A stretch of 64,000 bases of DNA from Fidelibacterota bacterium (GCA_004124295.1 SCKI01000001.1:62001-126000), one strand, 5' to 3'; positions 37,123 through 46,769 are shown, numbered from the stretch's first letter. The notes: a model not told the origin generated them from the letters alone. Numbers and translations are program-made.

Positions 37123-37697
37123 GGGCCGGCGGCGGCGTTCCGTTTTTCACAGGTCGCCAGGTGGTCATTCACCATGCCGATGCTCTGCATGAAGGCGTAG
37201 CAGATGGTGCTGCCGACGAACTTGAAGCCCCGTTTCTTCAGGTCAGCGCTCATGGCATCCGATTCCGGGGTGGTGGCAGGGGCATCCTCCCAATTCGCCA
37301 GGGGCGTGCTCTCCAGCGTCTTGCCACCGGTAAACTTCCAGATGTAGGTATCAAAAGAGCCGAACTCGGCCTGCACCTCCAGAAAAGCCTGGGCGTTGCT
37401 GACGGCAGCCTTCACCTTGGCCCGGTTGCGGATGATCCCGGCATCGGCCAACAGGCGCTGGCGGTCGGTCTCACCGTAGGCGGCGATCTTCAGCGGGTCG
37501 AAGCCGCTGAAGGCGGCGCGGAAGTTTTCCCGCTTGTTCAGGATGGTCCGCCACGACAGGCCGGCCTGGAAATTGTCCAGCAGCAGGAATTCGAACAGCA
37601 CCCGGTCGTCATGGACCGGCCGCCCCCACTCATCGTCATGGTAGGCCTGCATGAGGGGGTCGTCGCCGCCCCAGCAACGGGTCAGGTCATCATCCAT
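37119..37697 (-). CDS. tag: DNA-3-methyladenine glycosylase I
   Basis: 192 aa. It removes 3-methyladenine from DNA. The N-terminal RCWGGDDPLMQAYHDDEWG, the central LLDNFQAGLSWRTILNKREN and the C-terminal KRGFKFVGSTICYAFMQSIG then MVNDHLATC are all family signatures. The structural zinc ligands fit Cys8, His20 and the late His/Cys of NDHLATC. It is translated ahead of the CDF gene with a 4-nt overlap. Confidence 0.95.
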   Translation of the reverse strand: MDDDLTRCWGGDDPLMQAYHDDEWGRPVHDDRVLFEFLLLDNFQAGLSWRTILNKRENFRAAFSGFDPLKIAAYGETDRQRLLADAGIIRNRAKVKAAVSNAQAFLEVQAEFGSFDTYIWKFTGGKTLESTPLANWEDAPATTPESDAMSADLKKRGFKFVGSTICYAFMQSIGMVNDHLATCEKRNAAAGP

Positions 37698-37777
37698 TGG
37701 GTGCCACTCCGTTATCGCGCATCACCCCCGCGCCTTTATGCTCGGCCTTTCCCGCAGGGCGCCGCCGGCTGGAACTG

Positions 37778-38587
37778 TCATGGCGCCAGCTTGCCGAGAA
37801 TGGCTGTCACCAGCCGGCCAAAGGCGGCCTGCACACGCCGGCTGGTGGCCAGCACCTCCGCATGATTGAGAGGCACGTCCCGGATACCGGCGGCGTAATT
37901 GGTCAGGCACGAGATGCCGATGACCTGCAGTCCCAGTTCGGCCGCCGCCTCCATTTCCGGCAAGGTTGACATGCCCACCGCATCGCCGCCCAGCCGCCGG
38001 ATGTGGCGAATCTCGGCCGGGGTCTCGTAGCTGGGACCCAGGGCCCAGGCATAGATCCCTTCGCGTAATTCGATGCCGGTCTCCCGGGCCGCTTCCCGGG
38101 CCAGATTGAGCGATTCCGGCCGGTAGATGGTCTCGTCCCGCACCGGCTGGGGATCGTCGGCGCTACGCAGATAGGTGCTGTCCAGGTGCCCGGTGATCAG
38201 CATCAGGTCCCCCTCGGACCAGCCGGTATTGACGCAGCCGGCGGCGTTGGTGATAATGACCGTTTTGGCCCCCAGCAGGCTGAAGAGGCGGATCGGCCGG
38301 GCGATGGTTTCAAGGTCGTGGCCTTCGTAGTAGTGAAACCGGCCCCGGGCCGTCAGCACCGGCAGATTCCCTACCCGTCCCAGGACCAGCTCGCCCACAT
38401 GGCCCGGCACCGTCGGCTGGGGAAAATGGGGAATATCGCCATAGGGCACCCGTACCGGCGCGGCCAGAGTATCGGCGAACTCCCCCAGACCCGAGCCGAG
38501 CACGAGGGCGACTTTCGGTCGCTCCGTGAGCCGTTCCAGAACCGCCGCCGCTGCTTCCTGATCGTGCCTGGAATCGGGTCCGGTCAT
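37778..38587 (-). CDS. Purine nucleoside phosphorylase
   Basis: 269 aa, trimeric PNP family. It splits purine nucleosides with phosphate in salvage. Motifs: VALVLGSGLGEFAD, phosphate site RGRFHYYEGHDL, IITNAAGCVN, ALGPSYETPAEIR, GGDAVGMSTLPEMEAA and CLTNYAAG. The Asn/Glu that set base preference lie in the ISCLTNYAAG region, where Asn suggests guanosine/inosine. It overlaps the upstream rlmN stop by 4 nt. Confidence 0.95.
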   Translation of the reverse strand: MTGPDSRHDQEAAAAVLERLTERPKVALVLGSGLGEFADTLAAPVRVPYGDIPHFPQPTVPGHVGELVLGRVGNLPVLTARGRFHYYEGHDLETIARPIRLFSLLGAKTVIITNAAGCVNTGWSEGDLMLITGHLDSTYLRSADDPQPVRDETIYRPESLNLAREAARETGIELREGIYAWALGPSYETPAEIRHIRRLGGDAVGMSTLPEMEAAAELGLQVIGISCLTNYAAGIRDVPLNHAEVLATSRRVQAAFGRLVTAILGKLAP

Positions 38588-39642
38588 GCCGCCTCCGCCA
38601 CCAGTTGCCCGCAGCCCGCCGCCATGTCGGAACCGTGGCTCCAGCGCACCAGCACCGGAAAATCGCCCTTCCGCAACGCGGCGACAAAGCGGTCGATGGC
38701 CGGTCTTTTGGGCCTCCGGTAGATACCCCCAATGTCGTTATAGGGAATCACGTTGACCTTGCAGGCCAGCCCCTTCAGCATGGCCACCAGCCGGGCCGCA
38801 TCGTCGGGGGTATCGTTCAAGCCTGCCAGCAGAACATATTCGAAGGTGATGGTCCGCCGGGGCCGGTTGGCGTAAGCCCGGGCCGCCTTCAGCAGGGCTG
38901 CCAGGGGCCAGGTGGCGTTAATGGGCATGATCTGCTCCCGGCTGGCATCGGTGCTGGCGTTCAGCGAAATGGCCAACCGGTAAGGGCGCTCCTCAGCAAC
39001 AAACTGCTCTATTTTGGGGACCACGCCGGCGGTGGAAATGGTGATCCGGCCCGCGCCCAGTTGCATGGCCTTGGGGTGGTGAAAGATATCGGCGGCCTGC
39101 AGCACCTGCCGGTAGTTCAGCAGCGGCTCGCCCATACCCATGAAAACCACATTGGTTACCGCTAACCGGCGGTCGGCCTGGGCCAGCAGGTACTGATCGA
39201 CGATCTCGCCGGCGGTCAGATTTCGTAACAGCCCCATGCGGGCGGTGGCACAGAAATCGCAGCCCACATTGCAGCCCACCTGGGAGGAGACACACAGGGT
39301 GTGCCGGCGGCCCTGGACCATGCTTACCGTCTCCACCCGGCCGCCTCCGGCCAGCTCCAGCAGGTACTTCACCGTCGCACCGGAAGGGGAAACGGTCCGG
39401 GTGAGAATCGAGGCGGCCGTCAAATCGGCCTCTCCGGCCAACCGCTTGCGGAGGGCCCGCGGCAGGTTATCCATCTTTGCCGGATCGCTAACGCCCTGGC
39501 CGTACAGCCATTCGAAAATCTGCCGGCCGCGATAGGCCGGTTCGCCCTGCTTGAGGCTCCAGCTTTCCAGCTCGGCCATATTCAGCCCTTTCAGCTGTAT
39601 CCGGGTAGCGGTTGGGCCGGTGGGTTCTGTAACCACTGTCAT
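38584..39642 (-). CDS. rlmN: 23S rRNA (adenine-2503-C2)-methyltransferase, radical SAM
   Basis: 352 aa. The radical-SAM cluster is CNVGCDFC (CX3CX2C), with the nearby Cys in CVSSQVGC. GMGEPLLNY, ISLNASTDASREQIMPIN and the late Cys in DMAAGCGQL (methyl-carrying role by homology) complete the set. It methylates A2503 of 23S rRNA and A37 of some tRNAs, using a [4Fe-4S] cluster. First gene of a short minus-strand group with PNP; the gap to moxR holds the divergent promoters. Confidence 0.96.
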   Translation of the reverse strand: MTVVTEPTGPTATRIQLKGLNMAELESWSLKQGEPAYRGRQIFEWLYGQGVSDPAKMDNLPRALRKRLAGEADLTAASILTRTVSPSGATVKYLLELAGGGRVETVSMVQGRRHTLCVSSQVGCNVGCDFCATARMGLLRNLTAGEIVDQYLLAQADRRLAVTNVVFMGMGEPLLNYRQVLQAADIFHHPKAMQLGAGRITISTAGVVPKIEQFVAEERPYRLAISLNASTDASREQIMPINATWPLAALLKAARAYANRPRRTITFEYVLLAGLNDTPDDAARLVAMLKGLACKVNVIPYNDIGGIYRRPKRPAIDRFVAALRKGDFPVLVRWSHGSDMAAGCGQLVAEAA

Positions 39643-39779
39643 GGATGAAAGTTAACCGGGGGCAGAGGGGGTAACAAGACGAGCACCGGGTGCGCCCGCT
39701 GTGACAATACCGTGAATTTCCGTCCATTTGTGATGGCAACTTCCTAAGTTTGGGCTAAACTGAGAGACAGGATCAATGC

Positions 39780-40757
39780 GTGGATAACCTGAAAATCGTT
39801 AAAAAACTGAAAGCGGCCCGTAAAAACCTTCTAAAGGAAGTGGGCCAGGTGATCATCGGTCAGCAGGACATCCTGGAGCACCTTTTCATGGCGCTGCTTT
39901 GCCGGGGGCACGTGCTGCTGGAAGGGGTGCCGGGACTGGCCAAGACCCTCATTATCAAGACCCTGGCCGATACCCTGGATCTCTCGTTCAGCCGCATTCA
40001 GTTCACCCCCGACCTGATGCCCTCCGATATTACCGGCACCGAAATCATCCAGGAGACCGGTGGAGGAAATCGCGATTTCAAGTTTTACAAGGGGCCCATC
40101 TTCGCCCACATCATCCTGGCCGATGAAATCAACCGCACCCCGCCCAAGACCCAGGCCGCCCTGCTTGAGGCGATGGAGGAGCACCGCGTGACCGCCGCCG
40201 GGACCACCTACGTGCTGGAGGAGCCGTTCTTCGTCATGGCGACCCAGAACCCCATCGAACAGGAGGGCACTTATCCTCTGCCGGAGGCCCAGCTCGACCG
40301 TTTCATGTTTCATTTGCGTATCCAGTACCCGAACCGTGAAGAAGAGGTGCGGCTGGTCAATTTGACCACTGGCACGGCAGTGCCGGAGACGAAGCATACC
40401 ATCAGCCGCGATGATATTCTCCAGTTTCGGGGTTTGGTACGGGAGATTCCGGTAGCCGATAACGTGACCGATTTTGCCGTGGATCTGGTGCGCCGCTCAC
40501 GGCCCGGGCAGAATGGCCAGCCCGACTTCATCGGCGAATGGGTCGAATGGGGCGCCGGGCCAAGGGCCAGCCAGTACCTGATTCTGGGGGCCAAAGTCAG
40601 GGCGGCCCTGGATGGCCGGCCCACACCGGACATCAGTGATGTTACCGCCCTGGTCAAGCCGGTGATGCGGCACCGGATCATCACCAATTTCAACGCCGAG
40701 GCGGAGGGGGTGGACACGGACGACATTCTGGATCAGCTCCTTGCCAGCATGGGCTAG
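39780..40757 (+). CDS. MoxR-family AAA+ ATPase
   Basis: 325 aa from a GTG. Walker A is in GVPGLAKT, Walker B in IILADEINRTPPKTQAALLE, and the family-specific ATQNPIEQEGTYPLPEAQLDR follows. MoxR ATPases act as chaperones for complex assembly and usually work with a DUF58 and VWA proteins. Here a DUF58 gene follows at 16 nt, but no downstream VWA or BatA/BatB genes are present. Confidence 0.94.
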   Translation: MDNLKIVKKLKAARKNLLKEVGQVIIGQQDILEHLFMALLCRGHVLLEGVPGLAKTLIIKTLADTLDLSFSRIQFTPDLMPSDITGTEIIQETGGGNRDFKFYKGPIFAHIILADEINRTPPKTQAALLEAMEEHRVTAAGTTYVLEEPFFVMATQNPIEQEGTYPLPEAQLDRFMFHLRIQYPNREEEVRLVNLTTGTAVPETKHTISRDDILQFRGLVREIPVADNVTDFAVDLVRRSRPGQNGQPDFIGEWVEWGAGPRASQYLILGAKVRAALDGRPTPDISDVTALVKPVMRHRIITNFNAEAEGVDTDDILDQLLASMG

Positions 40758-40773
40758 CAGCTAGGTTTCAAGT

Positions 40774-41673
40774 TTGCCAGCCTCAGCTCCGGACTTTTTA
40801 AATCCCGAAGTCGCCGCCCGCCTCGACAGCCTGTCGCTCCGGGCCAAGTTGGTGGTGGAAGGTTTTATCGCCGGCCTGCACCGCAGCCCCTACCACGGCT
40901 ACTCGGTCGAATTTGCCGAACACCGGGCGTACGGTCCCGGTGACGAAATTCGCCATGTGGATTGGAAGCTATTCGGCAAAACCGACCGCTACTACATCAA
41001 GCGGTTCGAAGAAGAGACCAATCTTAAATCTTACCTTCTGATAGATCAGAGCCGCTCCATGACCTTTTCCTCTGGCGCCGGCTCCAAGCTGGCCTATGCC
41101 CAGAACCTGGCGGCGGCCCTGGCCTACCTGATGCTGAAGCAGCAGGACGCGGTGGGGTTGGCCCTCTTCGACAGTGAATTGCGCCGCTACCTGCCCCCCC
41201 GGGCCAAACCGAGCCACATCAAAGCTCTTATCGGCATCTTGTCATCCATCACGCCGGGGCCGGAGACCCGCATGAGCCCCATGCTTCACAAGCTGGCCGA
41301 GTCCATCGCCAAAAGGGGGCTCATCATACTGATCTCCGATCTGCTGGATGATCCCGACGAGGTCATGATGGGGTTGAAACATTTGCGCCACAAACAGCAT
41401 GAAGTCATCGTCTTCCATCTTCTGGACCCCCAGGAATTGGAATTCTCCTTCAGCACACGGACACGGTTCCGCGATCTGGAGTCTGGCGATTCGTTGACCA
41501 CCGAGCCGTGGCATATCCGCAAGGATTACCGGGCGGCCATCGACCGCTTTATCAGCCACTACCGCAGCCTCTGCCGGAAGCACAAAATTGATTACCAGCT
41601 GCTTACCACCGATCAGCCCCTTGATCTGGCTCTCACCGAATACCTGTTGAAACGGCGCCATGCCGGCGGCTGA
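40774..41673 (+). CDS. DUF58 protein, MoxR partner
   Basis: 299 aa from a TTG 16 nt after moxR. The conserved DUF58 segment is HGYSVEFAEHRAYGPGDEIR then HVDWKLFGKTDRYYIKRFEE. The C-terminal half is VWA-like with DQSRSMTFSS (MIDAS-type DxSxS). Soluble, with no membrane helices. It probably works with MoxR in assembling or maturing membrane or metal-dependent complexes, by analogy. Its 3' end overlaps the SDR start by 14 nt. Confidence 0.9.
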   Translation: MPASAPDFLNPEVAARLDSLSLRAKLVVEGFIAGLHRSPYHGYSVEFAEHRAYGPGDEIRHVDWKLFGKTDRYYIKRFEEETNLKSYLLIDQSRSMTFSSGAGSKLAYAQNLAAALAYLMLKQQDAVGLALFDSELRRYLPPRAKPSHIKALIGILSSITPGPETRMSPMLHKLAESIAKRGLIILISDLLDDPDEVMMGLKHLRHKQHEVIVFHLLDPQELEFSFSTRTRFRDLESGDSLTTEPWHIRKDYRAAIDRFISHYRSLCRKHKIDYQLLTTDQPLDLALTEYLLKRRHAGG

Positions 41674-42457
41674 CGCTTCCACTGGGCCTCTGGCCGGTCT
41701 GCTGACCCTCGTCACCGGGGCGTCGAGCGGCATCGGCGCAGCGACGGCTGAAAAGTTTGCCGAAGCCGGCTCGAGTCTGCTGCTGCTGGCCCGGCGCAGG
41801 GCACGGCTGGAGCAGCTTGCGGCGCAGCTGCAGGGGGATCATGGCATCGAAACCCGGGTGCTGAGCGCCGATGTCTCCGATACGGCCGGGGTCACGGGAG
41901 CCTTCGAGGGTCTTCCCGAGCGCTGGCGTTCTGTTGATATCCTGGTGAATAACGCCGGCCTGGTGAAAGGGGTGGCGCCGGAGTGGGAAGCGACGCCCGA
42001 AGATGTTGACGTGATGATCGACACCAACGTGAAAGGGCTGATTACCATGACCCGCCTGTGCGTCCCCGGCATGTTGGCCCGGAGCCGTGGGCATGTCATC
42101 AATATCGGCAGCATTGCCGGGCAGGAGACCTACCCTGGTGGCAGCATTTACAATGCCACTAAATTTGCCGCCCGGGCCTTAAGCCGGGCGTTGAAGATGG
42201 ACCTGCAGGGCACGCCCATACGGGTCTCATCCATCGATCCGGGGCTGGTGGAGACCGAATTCAGCCTGGTGCGCTATGACGGGGACGCTGAGCGAGCGGC
42301 CGCCATCTATGCCGATACCGTGCCGCTCAAACCGGAAGATATCGCCGAGGCGGTGCTGTTCGCCGCTACCCGTCCGGCGCGTGTGAACATCAGCGAGATG
42401 CTGGTTTTTGCCACGGACCAGGCCGCAGCCCGGATGATTCACCGGCGGCAGAAATAG
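41660..42457 (+). CDS. Short-chain dehydrogenase, YdfG-like
   Basis: 265 aa. Cofactor motif TGASSGIG at the N-terminus, NNAGL, catalytic Ser in NIGSIAG and Tyr-Lys in YNATKFAA, then IDPGLVETEFSLVR. These fit NADP-dependent serine/3-hydroxyacid dehydrogenases of the YdfG group. The ATG lies inside the DUF58 end. The next SDR gene follows at 6 nt. Substrate unknown. Confidence 0.92.
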   Translation: MPAADASTGPLAGLLTLVTGASSGIGAATAEKFAEAGSSLLLLARRRARLEQLAAQLQGDHGIETRVLSADVSDTAGVTGAFEGLPERWRSVDILVNNAGLVKGVAPEWEATPEDVDVMIDTNVKGLITMTRLCVPGMLARSRGHVINIGSIAGQETYPGGSIYNATKFAARALSRALKMDLQGTPIRVSSIDPGLVETEFSLVRYDGDAERAAAIYADTVPLKPEDIAEAVLFAATRPARVNISEMLVFATDQAAARMIHRRQK

Positions 42458-42463
42458 AGGGCC

Positions 42464-43144
42464 ATGCAGCTCGCCGACCAGATCGTCGTTATCACGGGCG
42501 CCAACGGGGCGGTAGGGTCCGCTCTGATGGACTATTTCAAGGGCCGCTGCCGGCACGTGGTCGGGTCTCTGCGCGGCAGCGATGTCGACTGGCGGCCGGT
42601 GGATGCCCAGCACAGCTATATCACCTGCGATCTGGCCGACCGGGTGACGGTGAATTTCATGGTCACCGAGATATTGCGCCACCTGGATGCGTTTCATGCC
42701 TGGATCAATGTGGCCGGCGGCTTTTCAATGGATGGCCCGATTGAGAGTGTGCCCGCCGATTCCTGGCCCAAAATGTTTAATCTGAATTACCTGACGACCC
42801 TGAATACCTGCCAGGCCATCCTGCCGGTCTTCAAGGAGCAGGGTTTCGGGCGGATCATCAACTTCGGCTCTGCAGCCGGAGAGAGCGGCATGGCCGGAGC
42901 GGCGCCCTATGCCATGAGCAAGGCCGCGGTCCACAACCTGACCCTGACCCTGGCCGCTGAGAGTGACGGCTCATACACCGCCAATCTCATCATTCCAACC
43001 ATGATTGATACGCCGGCCAACCGCGCAGCCATGCCGGATGCCGATACGAAGTCCTGGACTTCCCCGGAGGCCATCGCCGACCGGATTGCCACAATTCTCG
43101 ATACATCCGAAGATCCCCGCAACGGAGAAAAGTTTTTCGTCTGA
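42464..43144 (+). CDS. Short-chain dehydrogenase, compact
   Basis: 226 aa. TGANGAVG is the nucleotide-binding motif, NVAGGFSMDG replaces NNAG, and the catalytic residues lie in NFGSAAGESGMAGAAPYAMSK. It resembles the dihydropteridine reductase-like compact SDRs, but the substrate is uncertain. Different from the upstream SDR in sequence, so not a recent tandem copy. The HAD gene follows 2 nt later. Confidence 0.9.
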   Translation: MQLADQIVVITGANGAVGSALMDYFKGRCRHVVGSLRGSDVDWRPVDAQHSYITCDLADRVTVNFMVTEILRHLDAFHAWINVAGGFSMDGPIESVPADSWPKMFNLNYLTTLNTCQAILPVFKEQGFGRIINFGSAAGESGMAGAAPYAMSKAAVHNLTLTLAAESDGSYTANLIIPTMIDTPANRAAMPDADTKSWTSPEAIADRIATILDTSEDPRNGEKFFV

Positions 43145-43146
43145 AC

Positions 43147-43848
43147 ATGGCTGGACGGCGCCTGATCCTGTTTGATATCGATGGCACCCTGATCTCCCCC
43201 GGCCCCATCCCCCGGGAGACCATGGCCGCAGCCCTCAGCGCCGAGCTGGGCGAACCGGTAACGCTGAGCTTTCACCATGTGGCCGGTTCCACCGACCCGG
43301 TTATCGTCCGGGAGGCCCTCTTGCGCCACGGAAACGGACTGCCGGCCAGTAGCGCCGCCGTTAGTGCGGTCCTGGATCGTTACCTTGAGCAGGTTGAGGA
43401 AAAGCTGCGCGACCTGGGCGGGGTAACCATCTTTCCCGGCGCCCGGGAATTGGTGCAGGCTTGCCGGAAGGCCGGCTGGGCTACCGCCATCATGACCGGG
43501 AACCTGGAGCGGGGCGCGGCTGCCAAGCTGGCCGGCACCGGCCTCTGGGAGCTGTTCGATTTCGGCATCTTCGGCGATGATGGCCACCGGCGGGAAGACC
43601 TCCCCTATGTGGCCGCGGAACGGGCCTGGGACGTGTTGCAGGAGGCTTACCCTGCCGCAGTGACCACCCTGATCGGTGACACCCCGGCTGATGCCCGGGT
43701 CGCCAGGCAGGCCGGCATGCGGGGGTTGGTCGTCTGCCGCCGGGAAGAGCCGGAATGGCGCGCTGCCATCGAGGCCGAAGCGCCCACCTGGGTCGTGGAC
43801 GATCTGGAAGACACAGCCGCCCTGATGGCGCTTCTGGAGGCTGCCTAG
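43147..43848 (+). CDS. HAD-superfamily phosphatase (phosphoglycolate phosphatase-like)
   Basis: 233 aa. Motif I FDIDGTL, motif II/III region AIMTGNLERGAAAKL and motif IV GDTPADARVARQAG. A helical cap (residues ~20-85) matches the Gph/beta-phosphoglucomutase class. It hydrolyses a phosphate ester; the substrate is unknown. It lies in a tight gene run with the SDRs and a small membrane protein. Confidence 0.92.
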   Translation: MAGRRLILFDIDGTLISPGPIPRETMAAALSAELGEPVTLSFHHVAGSTDPVIVREALLRHGNGLPASSAAVSAVLDRYLEQVEEKLRDLGGVTIFPGARELVQACRKAGWATAIMTGNLERGAAAKLAGTGLWELFDFGIFGDDGHRREDLPYVAAERAWDVLQEAYPAAVTTLIGDTPADARVARQAGMRGLVVCRREEPEWRAAIEAEAPTWVVDDLEDTAALMALLEAA

Positions 43849-43850
43849 CT

Positions 43851-44294
43851 ATGTATTACACGATACTGCTGCTCGCGCACATTCTGCTGGTGGCCCTGTT
43901 CGTCGGTTCCGGGGCTGCCCTGGGTTACCTCTGGCGGCAGGCCAAACGGGCCGAGGGGCCAGCCCGCAGCGCTTTGCTGGAAACCATGCTGGCCGTCAGC
44001 CGCCGAATCACCCAAATGGCCGGCTCGGGACTGGCGCTGGCCGGCATCCTGATGTTCATTACCAGACCGGCGCTGTTTTCCGGGCCGGGCCTTTTCAAGG
44101 CCAAGATCGCCCTGGGCCTTATAGCGGTGGGTCTCAGTGCCGCCCTCCACAGCCGGCTGCGCTGGGTTGCCAGTGCTGAAAACCCTGACCGCGCAAGTTT
44201 TTTGACCGATAGGCGCATTGACAGACTGCTGGGGCTGCTGATGCCGTTAGTGCCCCTGGTCGTTCTGATGGCCTTGCTCGGCAGCCATCGCTAG
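43851..44294 (+). CDS. Small four-helix membrane protein, unknown
   Basis: 147 aa from the ATG at 43851, 2 nt after the HAD stop. Four hydrophobic segments are visible (ILLLAHILLVALFVGSG, MAGSGLALAGILMF, LFKAKIALGLIAVGLSAAL, LLGLLMPLVPLVVLMALLG). His9 in the first helix and the HSR after helix 3 recall small CopD/DUF2269-like proteins, but this is weak. It is followed at 3 nt by dapF. Confidence 0.7.
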   Translation: MYYTILLLAHILLVALFVGSGAALGYLWRQAKRAEGPARSALLETMLAVSRRITQMAGSGLALAGILMFITRPALFSGPGLFKAKIALGLIAVGLSAALHSRLRWVASAENPDRASFLTDRRIDRLLGLLMPLVPLVVLMALLGSHR

Positions 44295-44297
44295 GCC

Positions 44298-45092
44298 ATG
44301 ATTCCATTTACAAAAGCCCACGGCAACGGCAACGATTTCGTGATCTTCGAAGCGGCCAGTTGTCCGCCTGTCATCCGGGATGCGGCGTTTATCCGGCGGG
44401 TCTGCGACCGGCATGCGGGGGTCGGCGCCGACGGGGTTCTGATCCTCTCGGGGCCTCAGGGCAACGACGCCACTTTCAAAATCGATTACCACAATGCCGA
44501 CGGCAGCGGGGAGACCTTCTGCGCCAACGGCAGCCGCTGCGCCATCCAATACTGGGCTCGGGCTCATGGCGGCCCGGCGGAGATGACGGTCGAAACCGGC
44601 GCCGGGCTGCACCGCGGGCGACGGTTGACGGACGGGCAGGTGGAACTGCAGATCCTGCCGCCGAGGCATGCTTCCGCGATGCTGAACGTGGCCGGCCGGA
44701 AGGGCCAGCTGGTGGACTCGGGGGCGCCCCACTTTGCCGTCGAGGTCGCTGATCTCGATAGTGACACGCTTGCCGCCGAAGGCCCCGCGATCCGCTATGC
44801 CGAGGCCTTCCAGCCCCGGGGAGCCAACGTCAACTTTTTCCAGCGCCTGGATGAGCAGACTATCCAGGTTATGACCTACGAGAAAGGGGTCGAGGCGGTG
44901 GTCATGTCGTGCGCCAGCGGCAGTACCGCAGCCTGCTATCATGCCGCCATGACCGGTCCCTTGAAAAGCCCGGTACGCATCATTAACCCGGGCGGCGATC
45001 TGACCGTCGAGTTTGACGCCGGCTGGCAGAATGTGACCGTCAGCGGACCGGCCGTGCTGGTCTTTGAAGCCCAGCTGCCCGACGACTTTTAG
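44298..45092 (+). CDS. dapF: Diaminopimelate epimerase
   Basis: 264 aa. It converts LL- to meso-diaminopimelate for lysine and peptidoglycan. AHGNGNDFVIF at the start, catalytic Cys75 in GETFCANGSRC and Cys205 in MSCASGSTAA form the two-thiol active site. GADGVLIL and DSGAPHFAVEV are also typical. The motif FCANGSRC differs slightly from the common MCGNGxRC but keeps the key residues. No other lysine-pathway genes are adjacent. Confidence 0.93.
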   Translation: MIPFTKAHGNGNDFVIFEAASCPPVIRDAAFIRRVCDRHAGVGADGVLILSGPQGNDATFKIDYHNADGSGETFCANGSRCAIQYWARAHGGPAEMTVETGAGLHRGRRLTDGQVELQILPPRHASAMLNVAGRKGQLVDSGAPHFAVEVADLDSDTLAAEGPAIRYAEAFQPRGANVNFFQRLDEQTIQVMTYEKGVEAVVMSCASGSTAACYHAAMTGPLKSPVRIINPGGDLTVEFDAGWQNVTVSGPAVLVFEAQLPDDF

Positions 45093-45103
45093 GAGCCTGA
45101 CCC

Positions 45104-46042
45104 ATGGCAATCAACGCCCTGTTGGTGACCCGCATCAAGGGCCTCGCTGAAGCCCTCGCCGGGGCCGGTCTGGACGGCATCGAGATTCAGCGCACCCAAG
45201 ACCCCCTGGCTACTGCAGCGGCCATCGGGTCGGCCGAGATTATCCTCGCCGATCCGGAGCTGGTCGCGCCCTATCTCGAGGGGGCGGCGGCCCTGCAATG
45301 GCTGCAATCGACCTATGCCGGGGTCGAGAGCCTGTTCCGGGACAGTCCCCGCCGGGACTACCGCCTGACCCGCATCAAGGGGCTCTTCGGACCGCAAATG
45401 GCCGAATATGTACTGGGCCAGATTTTGGCCCGGGAGCGGCACATGCTGGCATTTAGCGGGCGGCAGCAGGAAAAAAAGTGGCAGCCCGAGCCGCACCGCC
45501 AGTTGATCGAACTGACCATGGGTATTCTGGGCGCCGGAGATATAGGGGGGAGTGTCGCCCAGGCGGCCCGGTTGTTCGGCATGACGGTTTGGGGATTGCG
45601 TACCCGGCCCGGCCCCGTAGCGGGGATTGACCGGGTCATGACCCCTGACCAACTGGACGAATTTCTGGCCGGGGCCGACTACCTGGTGAACCTGCTCCCC
45701 AGCACTCCGGCCACTGCCGGCCTGCTTTCCGGCGACCGCCTAAAGGCCTGTAAGCCGGGGGCGGTGCTGATCAATATTGGCCGGGGCGACATCATCGATG
45801 AGGCCGCGCTGATCCGGGCCATTGAGCAAGGCTGGCTGGAGGGAGCGGTACTGGATGTCTTCGGGCAGGAACCGTTGCCGGCCCGGAGCCCCCTGTGGGG
45901 CCTGCCGGGGGTGACCATCACGCCCCATGTGGCGGCGATCAGTTTCGCTGCTGACGTGGCGGCCATATTTGCCGGCAACCTGTCCCGCTACCTGGGCGGG
46001 GAACCGTTGCTGCATCAGGTGGACTGGGAGCGGGGCTACTGA
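45104..46042 (+). CDS. D-isomer 2-hydroxyacid dehydrogenase
   Basis: 312 aa. NAD-binding GAGDIGG, catalytic Arg in NIGRGDIID, Glu in FGQEPLP and His in TPHVAAIS. The Rossmann part is LTMGILGAGDIGGSVAQAAR. It reduces a 2-oxoacid or oxidises a D-2-hydroxyacid; hydroxypyruvate/glyoxylate-type activity is plausible. Convergent with the exonuclease gene, separated by 76 nt. Confidence 0.92.
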   Translation: MAINALLVTRIKGLAEALAGAGLDGIEIQRTQDPLATAAAIGSAEIILADPELVAPYLEGAAALQWLQSTYAGVESLFRDSPRRDYRLTRIKGLFGPQMAEYVLGQILARERHMLAFSGRQQEKKWQPEPHRQLIELTMGILGAGDIGGSVAQAARLFGMTVWGLRTRPGPVAGIDRVMTPDQLDEFLAGADYLVNLLPSTPATAGLLSGDRLKACKPGAVLINIGRGDIIDEAALIRAIEQGWLEGAVLDVFGQEPLPARSPLWGLPGVTITPHVAAISFAADVAAIFAGNLSRYLGGEPLLHQVDWERGY

Positions 46043-46118
46043 GTGGTCTCCGGTCGGGCCGGCCGGCGGCGCTGGAGCGGCTGGAGGCTCTGCCTTTGCC
46101 TGGGGAGCTGGGCCCGGC

Positions 46119-46769
46119 CTACAGATAGTCCCGGATGCGCAGGAATAGCTGGTAGGTGGCCTCCACGTCACGCATGACATAGTCGCTGACGGCCTGCAGA
46201 TTCCCTGCCGCATAGGCCGTGGCCACCGATTCCCCCGTCACCTCACCCTCCTTGGGTGACGGTATGCCGAAACTGTGGCAGGCCACATCCAGGCTGACAG
46301 TGTCGCGCATATTCCAGTGGCCGAGGAACTGCATGATGTCGATATGGGGATCAAAGCGGAACTTCCGCAGGTCGGTGAAGCGGCGGTTGCGAATAGGCAG
46401 GCCAAGGATCGCGGCCCGGTTGAGGATGAAGGGAATATCGAACCCCAGGCCGTTATAATGGACGAAGCGCATATCCTGTGAGGCACTGTGGTTGATGGTC
46501 TCCAGGAAGGTCTCCAGCGTGGCCTGCTCGGTTTCCTCACAAATGACCTTATCCTTGACCCCGCTGTCGGCGGGATTGTAGAGCCGCATGCCGATGGCCA
46601 GAATCCGCCCGAGGAAAGGAGATACCGAGCGCACCAGTGATTCCGCTTCGGCCGGTTCCAGGAGTCCTTTTTCCAGCTCCCGGGCAGTCCGCTTGGCCGC
46701 TTCCTTCTCGAGGGCCGCATTAAGGTCCGCTAAAGGGACCGTCTCTATATCGAAGATGAGGTACTGCAC
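46119..46769 (-). CDS. PolB-like 3'-5' exonuclease (DEDDy)
   Basis: 216 aa. ExoI YLIFDIETVP, ExoII FVHYNGLGFDIPF and ExoIII VSDYVMRDVEATYQLF give the DEDDy set of a predicted PolB-like exonuclease. Standalone proteins of this type are widespread and probably trim DNA or RNA 3' ends. It follows the XRE regulator by 25 nt on the same strand; no polymerase is attached. Confidence 0.88.
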   Translation of the reverse strand: MQYLIFDIETVPLADLNAALEKEAAKRTARELEKGLLEPAEAESLVRSVSPFLGRILAIGMRLYNPADSGVKDKVICEETEQATLETFLETINHSASQDMRFVHYNGLGFDIPFILNRAAILGLPIRNRRFTDLRKFRFDPHIDIMQFLGHWNMRDTVSLDVACHSFGIPSPKEGEVTGESVATAYAAGNLQAVSDYVMRDVEATYQLFLRIRDYL